The position numbers and the translations under genes were made by a program. A stretch of DNA of 29,145 nucleotides from Ruminococcus sp. UBA3800. GTDB lineage: Bacteria; Bacillota; Clostridia; Oscillospirales; Ruminococcaceae. Location: positions 1 to 29,145 of the forward strand of contig DFEO01000077.1 in the NCBI GenBank assembly GCA_002368715.1. The letters are read 5' to 3'. The notes beneath the pieces were generated by a model. The model did not search any database, had not been told where the DNA came from, and saw only the letters and a list, made by a program, of their open reading frames with translations. Shown one piece after another: positions 13,327 through 22,420 of this stretch (positions are counted from its first letter, which is position 1; each line of letters begins with the position of its first letter).

Positions 13327-16300
13327 TTATTTATTTTCTTCTTTCTTTCGATGCTTCAGGTATCCGATACCGAGTGCTGCTGTCAAAGCTGCCGCAGCCG
13401 CTGCTGTGGCACCAAGGTCAATGCCGGTGGGCAATGTCCCTGTACGGGTGTTCGTATACAAAACAGCATGATCGCTATCGAGCTTGCCGGATATTGTTTT
13501 TCCGTCGACCGTCACATCTTCAGCGCTGCTGACAGTCCGTTTGATCGTAGTCGAGTAGTCATCTGCCTGCTTTTCCGTCAGCGTATATACCGATGCTTCG
13601 GGCAGACCTTCAAAAACGATCTTTTCACCGTGAGACAGCGTGAAAGTGAAGGAACCGTCATTTTCAAGAGTGATAGTACGGTTTCTTGCGCCATTGAACG
13701 TTACACGCAGACCTGTACCGGTGATCGGCGTACCGTCGGGAGCGGAAAATCTGATGACAAAGTTAAAGTTTTCCGACTTGTCGCCAAAATTCCCCGTGAC
13801 CGTTTTGTTCACTTCAAGCGAATGTGTCGGCACTTTCTGATTCTGAAGCGAATAAGTATAAGCTATCCCTGCCACGGTCTCCTCACGGCAGAAAGAATAC
13901 TCATCCGAATTGATGACCTCCGTGACCTTGTTCAAAGCATTCTCATAAGGCTTATATGCGGTAGGACAGTCCTCCCAGAGGAAATAAACATACTCATAAA
14001 CAGCTGTGTTGCTGTCGCCGGTGCTTACGGTCTTTGTTTTTTCCAGTCCCGAGACTTCTTCCTGCCATTTATTGGCTTTATTCAGCTTGACTGTCTTAAA
14101 CTTTGGTTCAACGTTCATAAAGTACGTTTTCCCGTCAACGGTATACTTTAACGCCCTTCCAAGATAGGTGTTCAAAAACGACGGTATCGTCGGTTCAGAA
14201 GCCGAACCGCCTGCCTTCATGATAGTTCCGTCGTCCGCAACAGGCATCACGGTGCCGTTTTCGTCCAGCCAGTTCTTTTTGACAGTGATGACATACTTGT
14301 CATGTATCAGAGTCTTTGTATTTGTAAATGTCACCGATGATACATCCTTAACGGACTTTTGCCCTGTTGTGACACCTGCTTCTGTATCGGCATCATTAGT
14401 CTGCAAATACTCCGCAAGGCTCGTATCCGTCAGGGTCTCCTCGGTGATAGTGTACACAGCTGTTGCGGGAAGGCCTGTAAACGTTATGTCTTCACCTTGT
14501 CTGAGCTTGACCGATACGTTCGCAGTGCCGCTCTTGTCGCTTGTGAACTTATCCGTGCCATAAGAATACTCATATTCCGGAACGAGTCCCGAAACCATTA
14601 CTGTGAAAGAAAACTCCGAGTCTCTCCATTCCGGATCTTCATCAAGACCAAGAGGATCGAGCGTGCCTGTGCCTTTATTTTCATACAGCAGAGACTGCTT
14701 GCTAAGCTGCAGATCCCTTGTTTTGATCCTGTTCTGTATCTCAGCAGCATCCGCAGTATCCTTAGTGATAGTTCCTGCCGGCAGCTGAACGGTGACGGTC
14801 TCATACAGATCCGAAACAGCACTGTCTATCGTTTCGCTGACAGTGTATTTCGTTCCGACCGGCAGACCCGACAGAGTAAACTCTTCATCAGCCTTCAGCT
14901 CGATCGATGCCTTGCCCTCAGCATTGAACGGAGCCTTTGTATAGGCTGAATCATCCGGGTTTTTCATAGTGACATTGAAAGTGAACGTCTGCTCGGGGTC
15001 GAGAATGATATCATCCTTCATTGTCTTTTTCAGCGTGAGCGAGCCTGTGTCCTGATCTGTTGCGGTATTCACAAGCAGTGCCTTGCCGTCATTGCCGGTC
15101 GTTATCTTCGGCTCTTTATCGGAGGTATCAGCGGTGTATGTTCCGAACTTCTCCTCCCAGAGATAGATCTCCTCGTCAGCATTGTTGACGTTCATTTCGA
15201 GCTTCCAGTCAGGTGACTGTCCGCTTTTTACGTTTTTCCATGTTGCGGTAGTCTGTCTTGTATAGTAATACTCGATCACACTGGTCTCGTCAACAGGCAC
15301 ACGAATGGTAAGCTTTATCGTCTGAGGCACAGTGTAGACACCAGTGCTGACAAGAGTGCCGTCCTCGCCCGTTATATACTCATAAACAAATTCTGTCTTG
15401 CGGTTCGGGTCTGCTTCGACCGCCTTGGTCTCACTTGCGGGTGACATAGGTGTAAAGCCGTTTGGTGCTGCTGAATAGTCAGGCGCAGCTGAAACCCTTA
15501 GTGGGGCATTTGCGGTCAGGCGGCGTGGAGCAGATTGTGGTGCGTTATTCGTGGGTTTGTAATTTGGTGATAATGTGGGGTCGGTAAAATAGCCTTCTCC
15601 CGTTGATTCATCATAGGGGTGGAGTTGGGATGCATAATTCTTTGTACCTGATGCGTTTTTTGTTACATTGGATAAATTGCCTATTTTGAAGATCGTATCA
15701 TATACTTTACAGCCACCTTTTGTCGATGACCAATCACCCGAATATACAATAACTCCGCCCTCAGGTTGTATTCTGTGAAATACCCATTCATCGTCGTTAT
15801 TATCTGCCCAGTTTGGGCTGGGATTGAAATTGCACAGGTCGATCACTTTTATGAGATAATATTTGTTTTGATCATTAGGTACATATTTATTATCCGACCA
15901 ACAGCCACCTATAAAGTTATATAAATCAGTTAAATTAGGACAGTTGCCAAAACCGGACAAATTGATAGTGTGATTCTGTATATCCTCTAATGTACCAAAA
16001 CCTTCTAAGTAACCACATCGTGATAAAAACCTGCTAACACTTGTTAGTCCCTCGTTAGATACAAATTTATTTGGATCTGTTATTATGTACCGGAGTTTTT
16101 GGCAATCATAGAACATATTGCTCAGATTTGTGACTTTTGATGTATTCAGCCAACTCAAATCGAGTGATTGCAATAGTCTGCAATTATTAAACATATTTAC
16201 ACAACTGTCCACCGCTACATTTCCACCTTGCGGAAATGTAATTTGCGTGATCTTCCTACAATTGTTAAACATATTGCTAACGTTTGATACATTGCTAAAA

Positions 16301-19300
16301 TCAAACTCGCTCAGATCCAATGCAGAACCATCATTTCCCAAATTTGAAAGTCCATCAAACAAGTTACTGCAATCTTCCGGCATATACTTGATATTCGCAT
16401 CGCTGTACCAGTAATAATCTGTACCTTGAGAAGAATTGTTTTTTCTCCATACATAAAAATTACCGGTTTCATCAGAATGCTCTGCACTTGTATCTTTACA
16501 GTCTCTTACAGTCCAATCACCTGTTGTTGGGTTTAGTTTGAAATTGCCCTCACTGTCCAACAATTCCGGAAATTGAGATTGAAGCGCATCTTTATCTATC
16601 TTTTTAAAAGCTGATACATAGCTGGTCCAACCAGAACTTGTAAAGAAACCGCGCAGCTTCGCCTTATCGATCGTAACAACTGTGATTTTCTCCTCCGGCT
16701 TCTCATTTTTCAGATGCACCTTCGGGAATTTCGGGTCGCTTTGGTCAACTGTCACGCTGCCTACCCATGATTTGTCGATGCTCTTTTTATCCTCGAATGT
16801 CGGTTCATCACTCACACGGATATATTCGGCGTTTTCGGGAGATGCCGTATCATACTCGTGTGTTGCGGTATTGAGCACAATATATTCCAGCGCCCTGCTG
16901 TCATCAAATTCAACAATGCTTCCCGACACGCTGAAGGTCTTGTCAGCTATCGGAGCATAGCCCTTTGGTGCAGTCGTCTCTGAGAGCGTATATCCGCTGC
17001 CGGGTATCAGCTGAACGACTGCGAACTCACCCTTGATACTGCCGGCTGTAAGTGTCTGAGTCCAGTTTGTGCCGTCAAACGACCATTTGAAGTCACCTGA
17101 CTCTTCCCTTTTAGCATAAGCCTGCTTCAGTGCCTCATATCTGTCATTAAGAGCAGACGGTGCGGTAATGGTGAAAACGGCGCCGTCAAGGGCATTTTTG
17201 CTTATACTGTCAGCCTTGATGAGCTTGGTTTTCGCAAGCGGATCGTTGCTGATAGTATTATTTGCAGCACCTTCAATGGTGAATGATGCCGAATAATTAC
17301 CTGTTTTGGTGACTGTTACTGCGTATGTATTCGTAACAGGCGCAGCATAGCCTGCGGCAGGATATTCCTCGGTAAGCGTATAGCTGCCGGGCTCGACGGA
17401 ATCAAAAGCAACAGTGCCGCCCATGCTGTATGCTGTCATATCAACGGCAGAGTTCAGGTCAGATGTGCCTTTGAGCGTGAATTTTGCACCGCTTATGCCG
17501 CTGCCTGTAACAGAATCTACCTTTGAGAACACGATATCCGTATGAGGTCTCGGGTCATTCTCGATCTTGTAGATACCGTTTTCTTTTTCAAGCTCTTTAC
17601 CGTCGATCCTTACGATAGTGATATGGCCGTCAGGCAGAACAGTTACCTTTTTCTGATCATTGTCGATCATATGGTCGTCGTCCGAAGCAGTCTCTGTCAG
17701 AGTATAGGTTCCTTTTTCAAGATTTTCAAAAAGAACACGTCCCTGCCTGTCGGACACCAGTTTTTCATCATATGTGCTGCCATAATCTGAAACACCCTTC
17801 AGGCTGAATTCCACCCCGCCGATCTTGTCGCCCGTTTTGCTGTCGGCCTTTGCAAATTCAAGCGCACCCGTGACCTTATAGGATACCTCGGTATAGTCAA
17901 AATGGGTGTAATAATACTGCTCAAGCGTACTGGTACTGTCGCTTGGGTCAACAGGCATATTTGTAAACGAACGATACACATTATTATAGGTCTTCAGAGG
18001 TGTAAGGTATTTTCCGCTTGCCGGATCGACATCTCTTTTATCCTTAAGTGAATCCGGCGCAGTCATCGTTACAGCAAAGCTAATGCTCGCACCCTTCGGC
18101 AGAGTGAAGTTCGGTCCTGTATAAACGATAAATGCAGTCACTTTGCTGAGATCGCCGGGAGACTTCCAGTTCACTTCTTTCCAGTCGTCATGCTCCACAT
18201 AGCCGGCATTATCCTGTGGAAGCTCACCAAGAATGGATTTCAGCAGATTCTGACGGTTCACAGCGTCCGAATACTGAACGTCATTATCAAAATCCACTAT
18301 CTCATCACCCGTATAAACAAACAGGTGCAGATCACCGGCATATCCGCCCATACGGTTCTCGACAGCTGACAGATTGAAGCTCTTTATCTTACCGTTCCAT
18401 TCTCTGTCCCTGTTGATGCCGTAATTATAACGTTTTCCTTCTACTGTTCTGTAATTCTCCACGGAATCAAGGATAGCTATATCACGAGCCTTTGTGCTCG
18501 CAGCATTTTTCATACGGAAGTGATATGTATAGTCCTCGCCGGGATGTACAGTAGCGCTCTGCTTTTGCGAAGGATCAGATTTTGAAGAAACGTATTTAAA
18601 AATACCCGATGAGGTCTGGATGAGCGCAACGATGTTTTCCGTTGCTTCCGCATAAATAAACCTTTTGGCTTTTCCGTTCTCCGGGTCAAGTCCGGTCATA
18701 TAAGCCGACTTTGATACCGCATGATTACCGCCGTTATCCGGATAACCTTCGCCTATATTCGCATTTCCTGTCTGATAAGCGACAGTATTATTGACCATTG
18801 CGCCATAGTCCTGGATATCTGCATGAGAATGGACCGTTGCATAGGTCACACGATAATTCTTGCTGCACGGCGAATAGACCTCGATCGTCACCAGTGTCTG
18901 TCCCGAGCCTGCATGGTCTTCTTCTTTCGGGAGTATCCTGAACGAAGACGGAGGCAGCGGTGTTTTACTGTCATCGATATAAACGTTAACGCTTCCGTCA
19001 ATGAGGTCACTGTGAAGCGGCAGGAGATCATAAAACACACCTGACTGCTGCTCGACAGGAACATTTTCCACCGCAACGCCGTCGATAGAGCCCGAATAGA
19101 GCTCCTGCACCTTGGTTTCCCATGTAACGATGTACTGGCGATTGAGCGTATCGTTTATCGTCCTGTATGATTCGCCGTCCTTGCCGATTATAGCATCAGC
19201 ATTCTCATTTCTTGCGGTCTTCGAGATAGACGACGTTCTCTTATCCTGAGACACAAGGTCAACGTTTGAAACGTTCTTTCTGAACAGCAGTGTGTTATCA

Positions 19301-21570
19301 TGTCCTTTTACTTCATAGCAGCCGGTATTTTGGACATTCACCTGCTTGAGATCTCCCGGCTGTCCATATCTGTTCAGAAAGCTCTTGACACTGTCTGTGG
19401 GGTTTATCGTGACCAAAGGCTTTGTATTAAGCTGTACGCAGAAATACCTGTTGCTCGTGGTCAGCTGATATCCGGTGACCTTTGAACCCTCCGCAAATCT
19501 TATATCTGATGGTGACTGCGCCGAAACGATGCTTGCATCCACATCGCTGAAAAGGTTCGTATCAGGATGATACTTTGCTGCAAGCACAGGCACGTCACCG
19601 CCGTCTATATAAACATACAGATCGATCGTTGAACCGGGTTCATAGCCTGAACGATCGGTTATCGGCTCGCCGCTGAACGACATTGTATCGGGGTCAAAGC
19701 TGACCTTATCTGCGGTGAATGTAAAGCCAAGTCCGCTGAAGCAATAATCATCCGGCGAAAGAGCCAGTGAATTGGCTGAGTTTCCGGGCTGTAACAATGA
19801 AATATCCTTGTCAGTAAAGGAATATGTTACATCCTTCTGTCCGTAAAACGAGGATGCAAGCTCTACGGAAACGATCTTAAGAAGTTCTTCCGCTGTCATT
19901 TCATTGTTCGTGGGTACCGATACGCCGTCCTTTTTATAGCCTGTTTCTCCGACCGTGGCTGTATACTCACCAAGCGGAGAAGTAACGGATAAATCATTTT
20001 CGTTAACAGTCGCAAAAATACTGTCATGCAGCTTTTGCGTAAGGTCACGGATCGTATTGCCGTAGGAATACATCTTTGACTCAGTGCTGTATTTAAGCCC
20101 GGTGACAGGGGCATCGTCCTCAAGGATATTATTCAGCTCATAGCTTGTAGTGAGCCCTTTCTTGAGAGCAGTGTATCCCTCGATCAGAGGCGGGATGTTC
20201 GGATTTTTTCTTTCATAGATAAACTCAGCCTGATCCTGTCTTACAGTGACCTTATCTTTTTCGTCTGCGGGTGTTACCTGTCCCCGTGCATCGTTGATCG
20301 CCTTATAGGAACCGTTTCTCGGAGCATCGTTTATCTCATCCGTGTCTGTTTTAGCATATCTGGTTATGACTATCGAATAGGGAGCGTCGCCCGTGAGCGC
20401 ATTGACTGTTACCGAATGGTATCCGTCCCCATCAGCCGGAGGAGTCTGGAAATCGCCGTTAGAAACATTCATGGCGACAAACTCACCCTGTACGGAATGC
20501 GTTTTGTCTTTCGCATCGGTCCCGGCAAGCACTCCCGGTCTGTCCGATACTGTATAGTTATATTTCTGTGTGACGGTCGAGACCTTCGACTCTATTTGCC
20601 AAACCATGTAAAGGTAGTCATCCCTCTCAGCGCCGAGAGCAAGACCGTGTCCCTTTATATAGCTCAGTGCTTCGAGCTGGTCGGCTGTCAGAAGCTCTGT
20701 AATATCTTTCTGCTTTACTGCCTTTTCAGTCGACTTTATCTCAGCGCCCGTATTGATATGAACAGGTATTTCACGGGTCTTGGCTCTGATCTCATCTTTA
20801 TCATCGGAAGCATCCTGCGTTTGAGAATCCTTTTTCCAGCTGTCGATAACGACAGATGCTTTAGCCGCATCGGACTCACCCAGATCCTCATATTCCCATG
20901 TGTTATAGAGCATTTTATAAGCCATAGGGAACTCATAGACCTGACCTGCCGAGATCGGCTTTATATTATATATAACGATCTCCGGATCGCCGTTTTCATC
21001 GGTCGCCTCTTTATAGAGAAAGTCATAGTCGGTATCATAAACATAAACGATATCCCCGTGCTCATCCACCACAGGTGCCCCGGAGGCATCATACTGCGGG
21101 ATCATCGACACATCAGACGCCTTAGGAACAGACAGTTCGATAACATCAGCGTATTCTTTGGTCTCACCGCTTCCGCCGGCCTGATTCTGACCCTTCAGGC
21201 GCAGTATATGAGCGGGTATATGTATCTCTACAAAGCCCTCCTTGATAAGCTGAGTCTCGTTATCACCTATGCCCTGACCGGAAAGAGAAAAGTCTACCGT
21301 ATAGATAAATTTGTGACCCGAATTGGAATTGGATGCTGTCCATACATATCCGTCTATCGGATCAGTATCTTTCTTCGCACTGTTATCCTTAAATGCAGAC
21401 GAATACTCGGCACCGCCTGTCAGCTGTATGTCAAACAAATTGATAGTATGAGCATACACGACCGGATCTTCAGCATACGAAGCGATCGGGGCCGTATTGC
21501 CAAAGACCATTACCACAGCTGACAAAGCGCTGACAGCACGCTCTATTAGTCTATTGAATCTATTTTTCAT
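13327..21570 (-). CDS. Giant LPTG-anchored pilus adhesin (2747 residues)
   Basis: The frame opens at GTG 21597, but AGGAGG (21580-21585) points to ATG 21570. A signal peptide (about 1-37, ending SYAED) is followed by a ~1200-residue N-terminal region of beta-rich domains I cannot assign. Three Cna_B/SpaA-like domains follow (about 1236-1340, 1343-1420, 1443-1550; e.g. FSKVDSVTGSGISGAKF), then an AT-rich segment with BspA/DUF285-type repeats (about 1650-2010; SNMFNNCRKITQITFP). A linker and further domains follow, among them three DUF7601/FctA-like isopeptide domains near 2175, 2283 and 2583, each opening with a Lys (LTLKKTM, LQLSKQS, LEVNKTV) and closing with YTxTE and an Asn. The C-terminus is a sorting signal: LPTGIDLG, a hydrophobic helix, KHRKK. 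It ends the pilus operon, like Cpa of streptococcal FCT islands but far larger. The target is unknown. Confidence 0.9.
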   Translation of the reverse strand: MKNRFNRLIERAVSALSAVVMVFGNTAPIASYAEDPVVYAHTINLFDIQLTGGAEYSSAFKDNSAKKDTDPIDGYVWTASNSNSGHKFIYTVDFSLSGQGIGDNETQLIKEGFVEIHIPAHILRLKGQNQAGGSGETKEYADVIELSVPKASDVSMIPQYDASGAPVVDEHGDIVYVYDTDYDFLYKEATDENGDPEIVIYNIKPISAGQVYEFPMAYKMLYNTWEYEDLGESDAAKASVVIDSWKKDSQTQDASDDKDEIRAKTREIPVHINTGAEIKSTEKAVKQKDITELLTADQLEALSYIKGHGLALGAERDDYLYMVWQIESKVSTVTQKYNYTVSDRPGVLAGTDAKDKTHSVQGEFVAMNVSNGDFQTPPADGDGYHSVTVNALTGDAPYSIVITRYAKTDTDEINDAPRNGSYKAINDARGQVTPADEKDKVTVRQDQAEFIYERKNPNIPPLIEGYTALKKGLTTSYELNNILEDDAPVTGLKYSTESKMYSYGNTIRDLTQKLHDSIFATVNENDLSVTSPLGEYTATVGETGYKKDGVSVPTNNEMTAEELLKIVSVELASSFYGQKDVTYSFTDKDISLLQPGNSANSLALSPDDYCFSGLGFTFTADKVSFDPDTMSFSGEPITDRSGYEPGSTIDLYVYIDGGDVPVLAAKYHPDTNLFSDVDASIVSAQSPSDIRFAEGSKVTGYQLTTSNRYFCVQLNTKPLVTINPTDSVKSFLNRYGQPGDLKQVNVQNTGCYEVKGHDNTLLFRKNVSNVDLVSQDKRTSSISKTARNENADAIIGKDGESYRTINDTLNRQYIVTWETKVQELYSGSIDGVAVENVPVEQQSGVFYDLLPLHSDLIDGSVNVYIDDSKTPLPPSSFRILPKEEDHAGSGQTLVTIEVYSPCSKNYRVTYATVHSHADIQDYGAMVNNTVAYQTGNANIGEGYPDNGGNHAVSKSAYMTGLDPENGKAKRFIYAEATENIVALIQTSSGIFKYVSSKSDPSQKQSATVHPGEDYTYHFRMKNAASTKARDIAILDSVENYRTVEGKRYNYGINRDREWNGKIKSFNLSAVENRMGGYAGDLHLFVYTGDEIVDFDNDVQYSDAVNRQNLLKSILGELPQDNAGYVEHDDWKEVNWKSPGDLSKVTAFIVYTGPNFTLPKGASISFAVTMTAPDSLKDKRDVDPASGKYLTPLKTYNNVYRSFTNMPVDPSDSTSTLEQYYYTHFDYTEVSYKVTGALEFAKADSKTGDKIGGVEFSLKGVSDYGSTYDEKLVSDRQGRVLFENLEKGTYTLTETASDDDHMIDNDQKKVTVLPDGHITIVRIDGKELEKENGIYKIENDPRPHTDIVFSKVDSVTGSGISGAKFTLKGTSDLNSAVDMTAYSMGGTVAFDSVEPGSYTLTEEYPAAGYAAPVTNTYAVTVTKTGNYSASFTIEGAANNTISNDPLAKTKLIKADSISKNALDGAVFTITAPSALNDRYEALKQAYAKREESGDFKWSFDGTNWTQTLTAGSIKGEFAVVQLIPGSGYTLSETTAPKGYAPIADKTFSVSGSIVEFDDSRALEYIVLNTATHEYDTASPENAEYIRVSDEPTFEDKKSIDKSWVGSVTVDQSDPKFPKVHLKNEKPEEKITVVTIDKAKLRGFFTSSGWTSYVSAFKKIDKDALQSQFPELLDSEGNFKLNPTTGDWTVRDCKDTSAEHSDETGNFYVWRKNNSSQGTDYYWYSDANIKYMPEDCSNLFDGLSNLGNDGSALDLSEFDFSNVSNVSNMFNNCRKITQITFPQGGNVAVDSCVNMFNNCRLLQSLDLSWLNTSKVTNLSNMFYDCQKLRYIITDPNKFVSNEGLTSVSRFLSRCGYLEGFGTLEDIQNHTINLSGFGNCPNLTDLYNFIGGCWSDNKYVPNDQNKYYLIKVIDLCNFNPSPNWADNNDDEWVFHRIQPEGGVIVYSGDWSSTKGGCKVYDTIFKIGNLSNVTKNASGTKNYASQLHPYDESTGEGYFTDPTLSPNYKPTNNAPQSAPRRLTANAPLRVSAAPDYSAAPNGFTPMSPASETKAVEADPNRKTEFVYEYITGEDGTLVSTGVYTVPQTIKLTIRVPVDETSVIEYYYTRQTTATWKNVKSGQSPDWKLEMNVNNADEEIYLWEEKFGTYTADTSDKEPKITTGNDGKALLVNTATDQDTGSLTLKKTMKDDIILDPEQTFTFNVTMKNPDDSAYTKAPFNAEGKASIELKADEEFTLSGLPVGTKYTVSETIDSAVSDLYETVTVQLPAGTITKDTADAAEIQNRIKTRDLQLSKQSLLYENKGTGTLDPLGLDEDPEWRDSEFSFTVMVSGLVPEYEYSYGTDKFTSDKSGTANVSVKLRQGEDITFTGLPATAVYTITEETLTDTSLAEYLQTNDADTEAGVTTGQKSVKDVSSVTFTNTKTLIHDKYVITVKKNWLDENGTVMPVADDGTIMKAGGSASEPTIPSFLNTYLGRALKYTVDGKTYFMNVEPKFKTVKLNKANKWQEEVSGLEKTKTVSTGDSNTAVYEYVYFLWEDCPTAYKPYENALNKVTEVINSDEYSFCREETVAGIAYTYSLQNQKVPTHSLEVNKTVTGNFGDKSENFNFVIRFSAPDGTPITGTGLRVTFNGARNRTITLENDGSFTFTLSHGEKIVFEGLPEASVYTLTEKQADDYSTTIKRTVSSAEDVTVDGKTISGKLDSDHAVLYTNTRTGTLPTGIDLGATAAAAAALTAALGIGYLKHRKKEENK
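15541..16620 (-). other. AT-rich DUF285/BspA-like cassette inside the giant adhesin
   Basis: Counted 60-base lines inside this segment are 32-35% GC (15901, 16021, 16141), whereas lines in flanking parts of the same gene are 50-53% (14881, 18181). The encoded protein (about residues 1650-2010) carries the repeat SNMFNNC/VNMFNNC/SNMFYDC typical of BspA-like leucine-rich surface proteins, and is rich in Asn and Cys, unlike the Thr/Glu-rich flanks. Sharp composition edges suggest that this ligand-binding module was exchanged between adhesin alleles. Edges are approximate to about 50 bases. Confidence 0.7.
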
Positions 21571-21643
21571 TCTTATCTTCCTCCTCGTCCTTATCACGCT
21601 TGAAAAGGAATACAGAAAGTACGTATGATCTAAAATGGACGTT

Positions 21644-21704
21644 AAAAAACGATAGTATATGCCGTTTTTTCAAGGGCGCTTTCTGCTGCGCCCTTGAAAC
21701 GGCA
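21644..21704. promoter_or_regulatory. Intercistronic hairpins between sortase and adhesin genes
   Basis: TCAAGGGCGC (21670-21679) pairs with GCGCCCTTGA (21688-21697) around an 8-base loop, and weaker pairing extends outward. An adjacent AAAAAACG/CGTTTTTT pair (21644-21651 with 21663-21670) shares bases with it, so two structures could compete. There is no T-run directly after the strong stem on the minus strand, so it is not a standard terminator. It may stabilise or process the mRNA, or lower adhesin expression relative to the pilins. No convincing separate promoter for the adhesin was found in this 145-base gap. Confidence 0.6.
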
Positions 21705-21715
21705 AAAGAAGGAAA

Positions 21716-22417
21716 CTATTCCTTGATATAACAAAACACTAGTGTTCTGGCTGTGGTGTCCCCGTCTGCACAAGTCGAAAGAGCCACCACTCTGCCCTTC
21801 GGCTCACCGATAAAGACCACGGCGTTTTTCTCGATAAACTCTGCCCTCCCGGGGTTCCCGGTCGTAAACACCTCATCGTCCGATGAATCCGCCTTCATAG
21901 CGGCAAAAACGCTGAGAGTGTGAAGATCGCTGCCGTCACGGCCTATAATAAGCTCGCCGCTTCGGTGCTCTCTTAAATATTCCTCGTCCAGGAAATCATC
22001 CAGCGCTCCGAACATTTTGCCATACTCCATATGATGACCGTAAAGGAGCGAATAATCGTCCGAAAAGTCAGGAGAATTAGAGCAGTCCAGAAAGATGCTT
22101 CCCGAGAGCGAATATTTTCCGAGAGGATCGGTATTAAGATACTTGACATTGTCGTCCGCCTGCATAACAGGATAGTCGATATTCGTGTCGTCAATGGTTA
22201 TCCAGCCGACCATATCCTGTGTTATCGGCGAATCGTCGGGGTCGTATCCGGGCGCTGTGGGCTTATATTTCAGCAGGCTATCGTCATCCGCATGGGAATA
22301 CACCCAGTAGCTGTCATAGATGCAGTAGCAGGCTATAAGAAGAATAATACCCAGTATCACCGTCAGCAAACGGTCATAGGCTCTGTTTACGCCCTTCCAG
22401 AACTTTAATGAAGTCAC
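21716..22417 (-). CDS. Class B sortase, probable pilus polymerase
   Basis: 233 residues from GTG at 22417, three bases after the pilin stop, with GAGGAG six bases upstream. A membrane helix (about 16-36) precedes a sortase domain with class B features: MVGWITIDDTNIDYPVMQ and KYLNTDPLGKYSLSGSIFLD. The catalytic residues are His128 in LLYGHHM, Cys216 in ALSTCADGD and Arg224. In Streptococcus pyogenes a class B sortase (SrtC) polymerises the FctA pilin by linking the Thr of a QVPTG-type motif to a lysine; the same role is inferred here for the IPTG/LPTG signals of the neighbouring pilin and adhesin. The order pilin-sortase matches FCT islands. A housekeeping sortase for wall attachment must be elsewhere in the genome. 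Confidence 0.9.
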   Translation of the reverse strand: MTSLKFWKGVNRAYDRLLTVILGIILLIACYCIYDSYWVYSHADDDSLLKYKPTAPGYDPDDSPITQDMVGWITIDDTNIDYPVMQADDNVKYLNTDPLGKYSLSGSIFLDCSNSPDFSDDYSLLYGHHMEYGKMFGALDDFLDEEYLREHRSGELIIGRDGSDLHTLSVFAAMKADSSDDEVFTTGNPGRAEFIEKNAVVFIGEPKGRVVALSTCADGDTTARTLVFCYIKE

Positions 22418-22420
22418 AGA

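Noticed and set aside
13222..14151. 309-codon plus-strand frame overlapping the adhesin end
   Set aside because: It runs through the terminator hairpin and the antisense of the sorting signal; not a gene.
15541..16620. Insertion sequence within the adhesin gene
   Set aside because: The frame is open throughout, there is no transposase and no terminal inverted repeats; it codes for adhesin repeats.
20416..21522. 368-codon plus-strand frame opposite the adhesin gene
   Set aside because: Shadow of the minus-strand adhesin; no ribosome site and no recognisable protein pattern.
13327..21570. Diversity-generating retroelement acting on the adhesin
   Set aside because: No reverse transcriptase, template repeat or initiation sequence was seen in the window.
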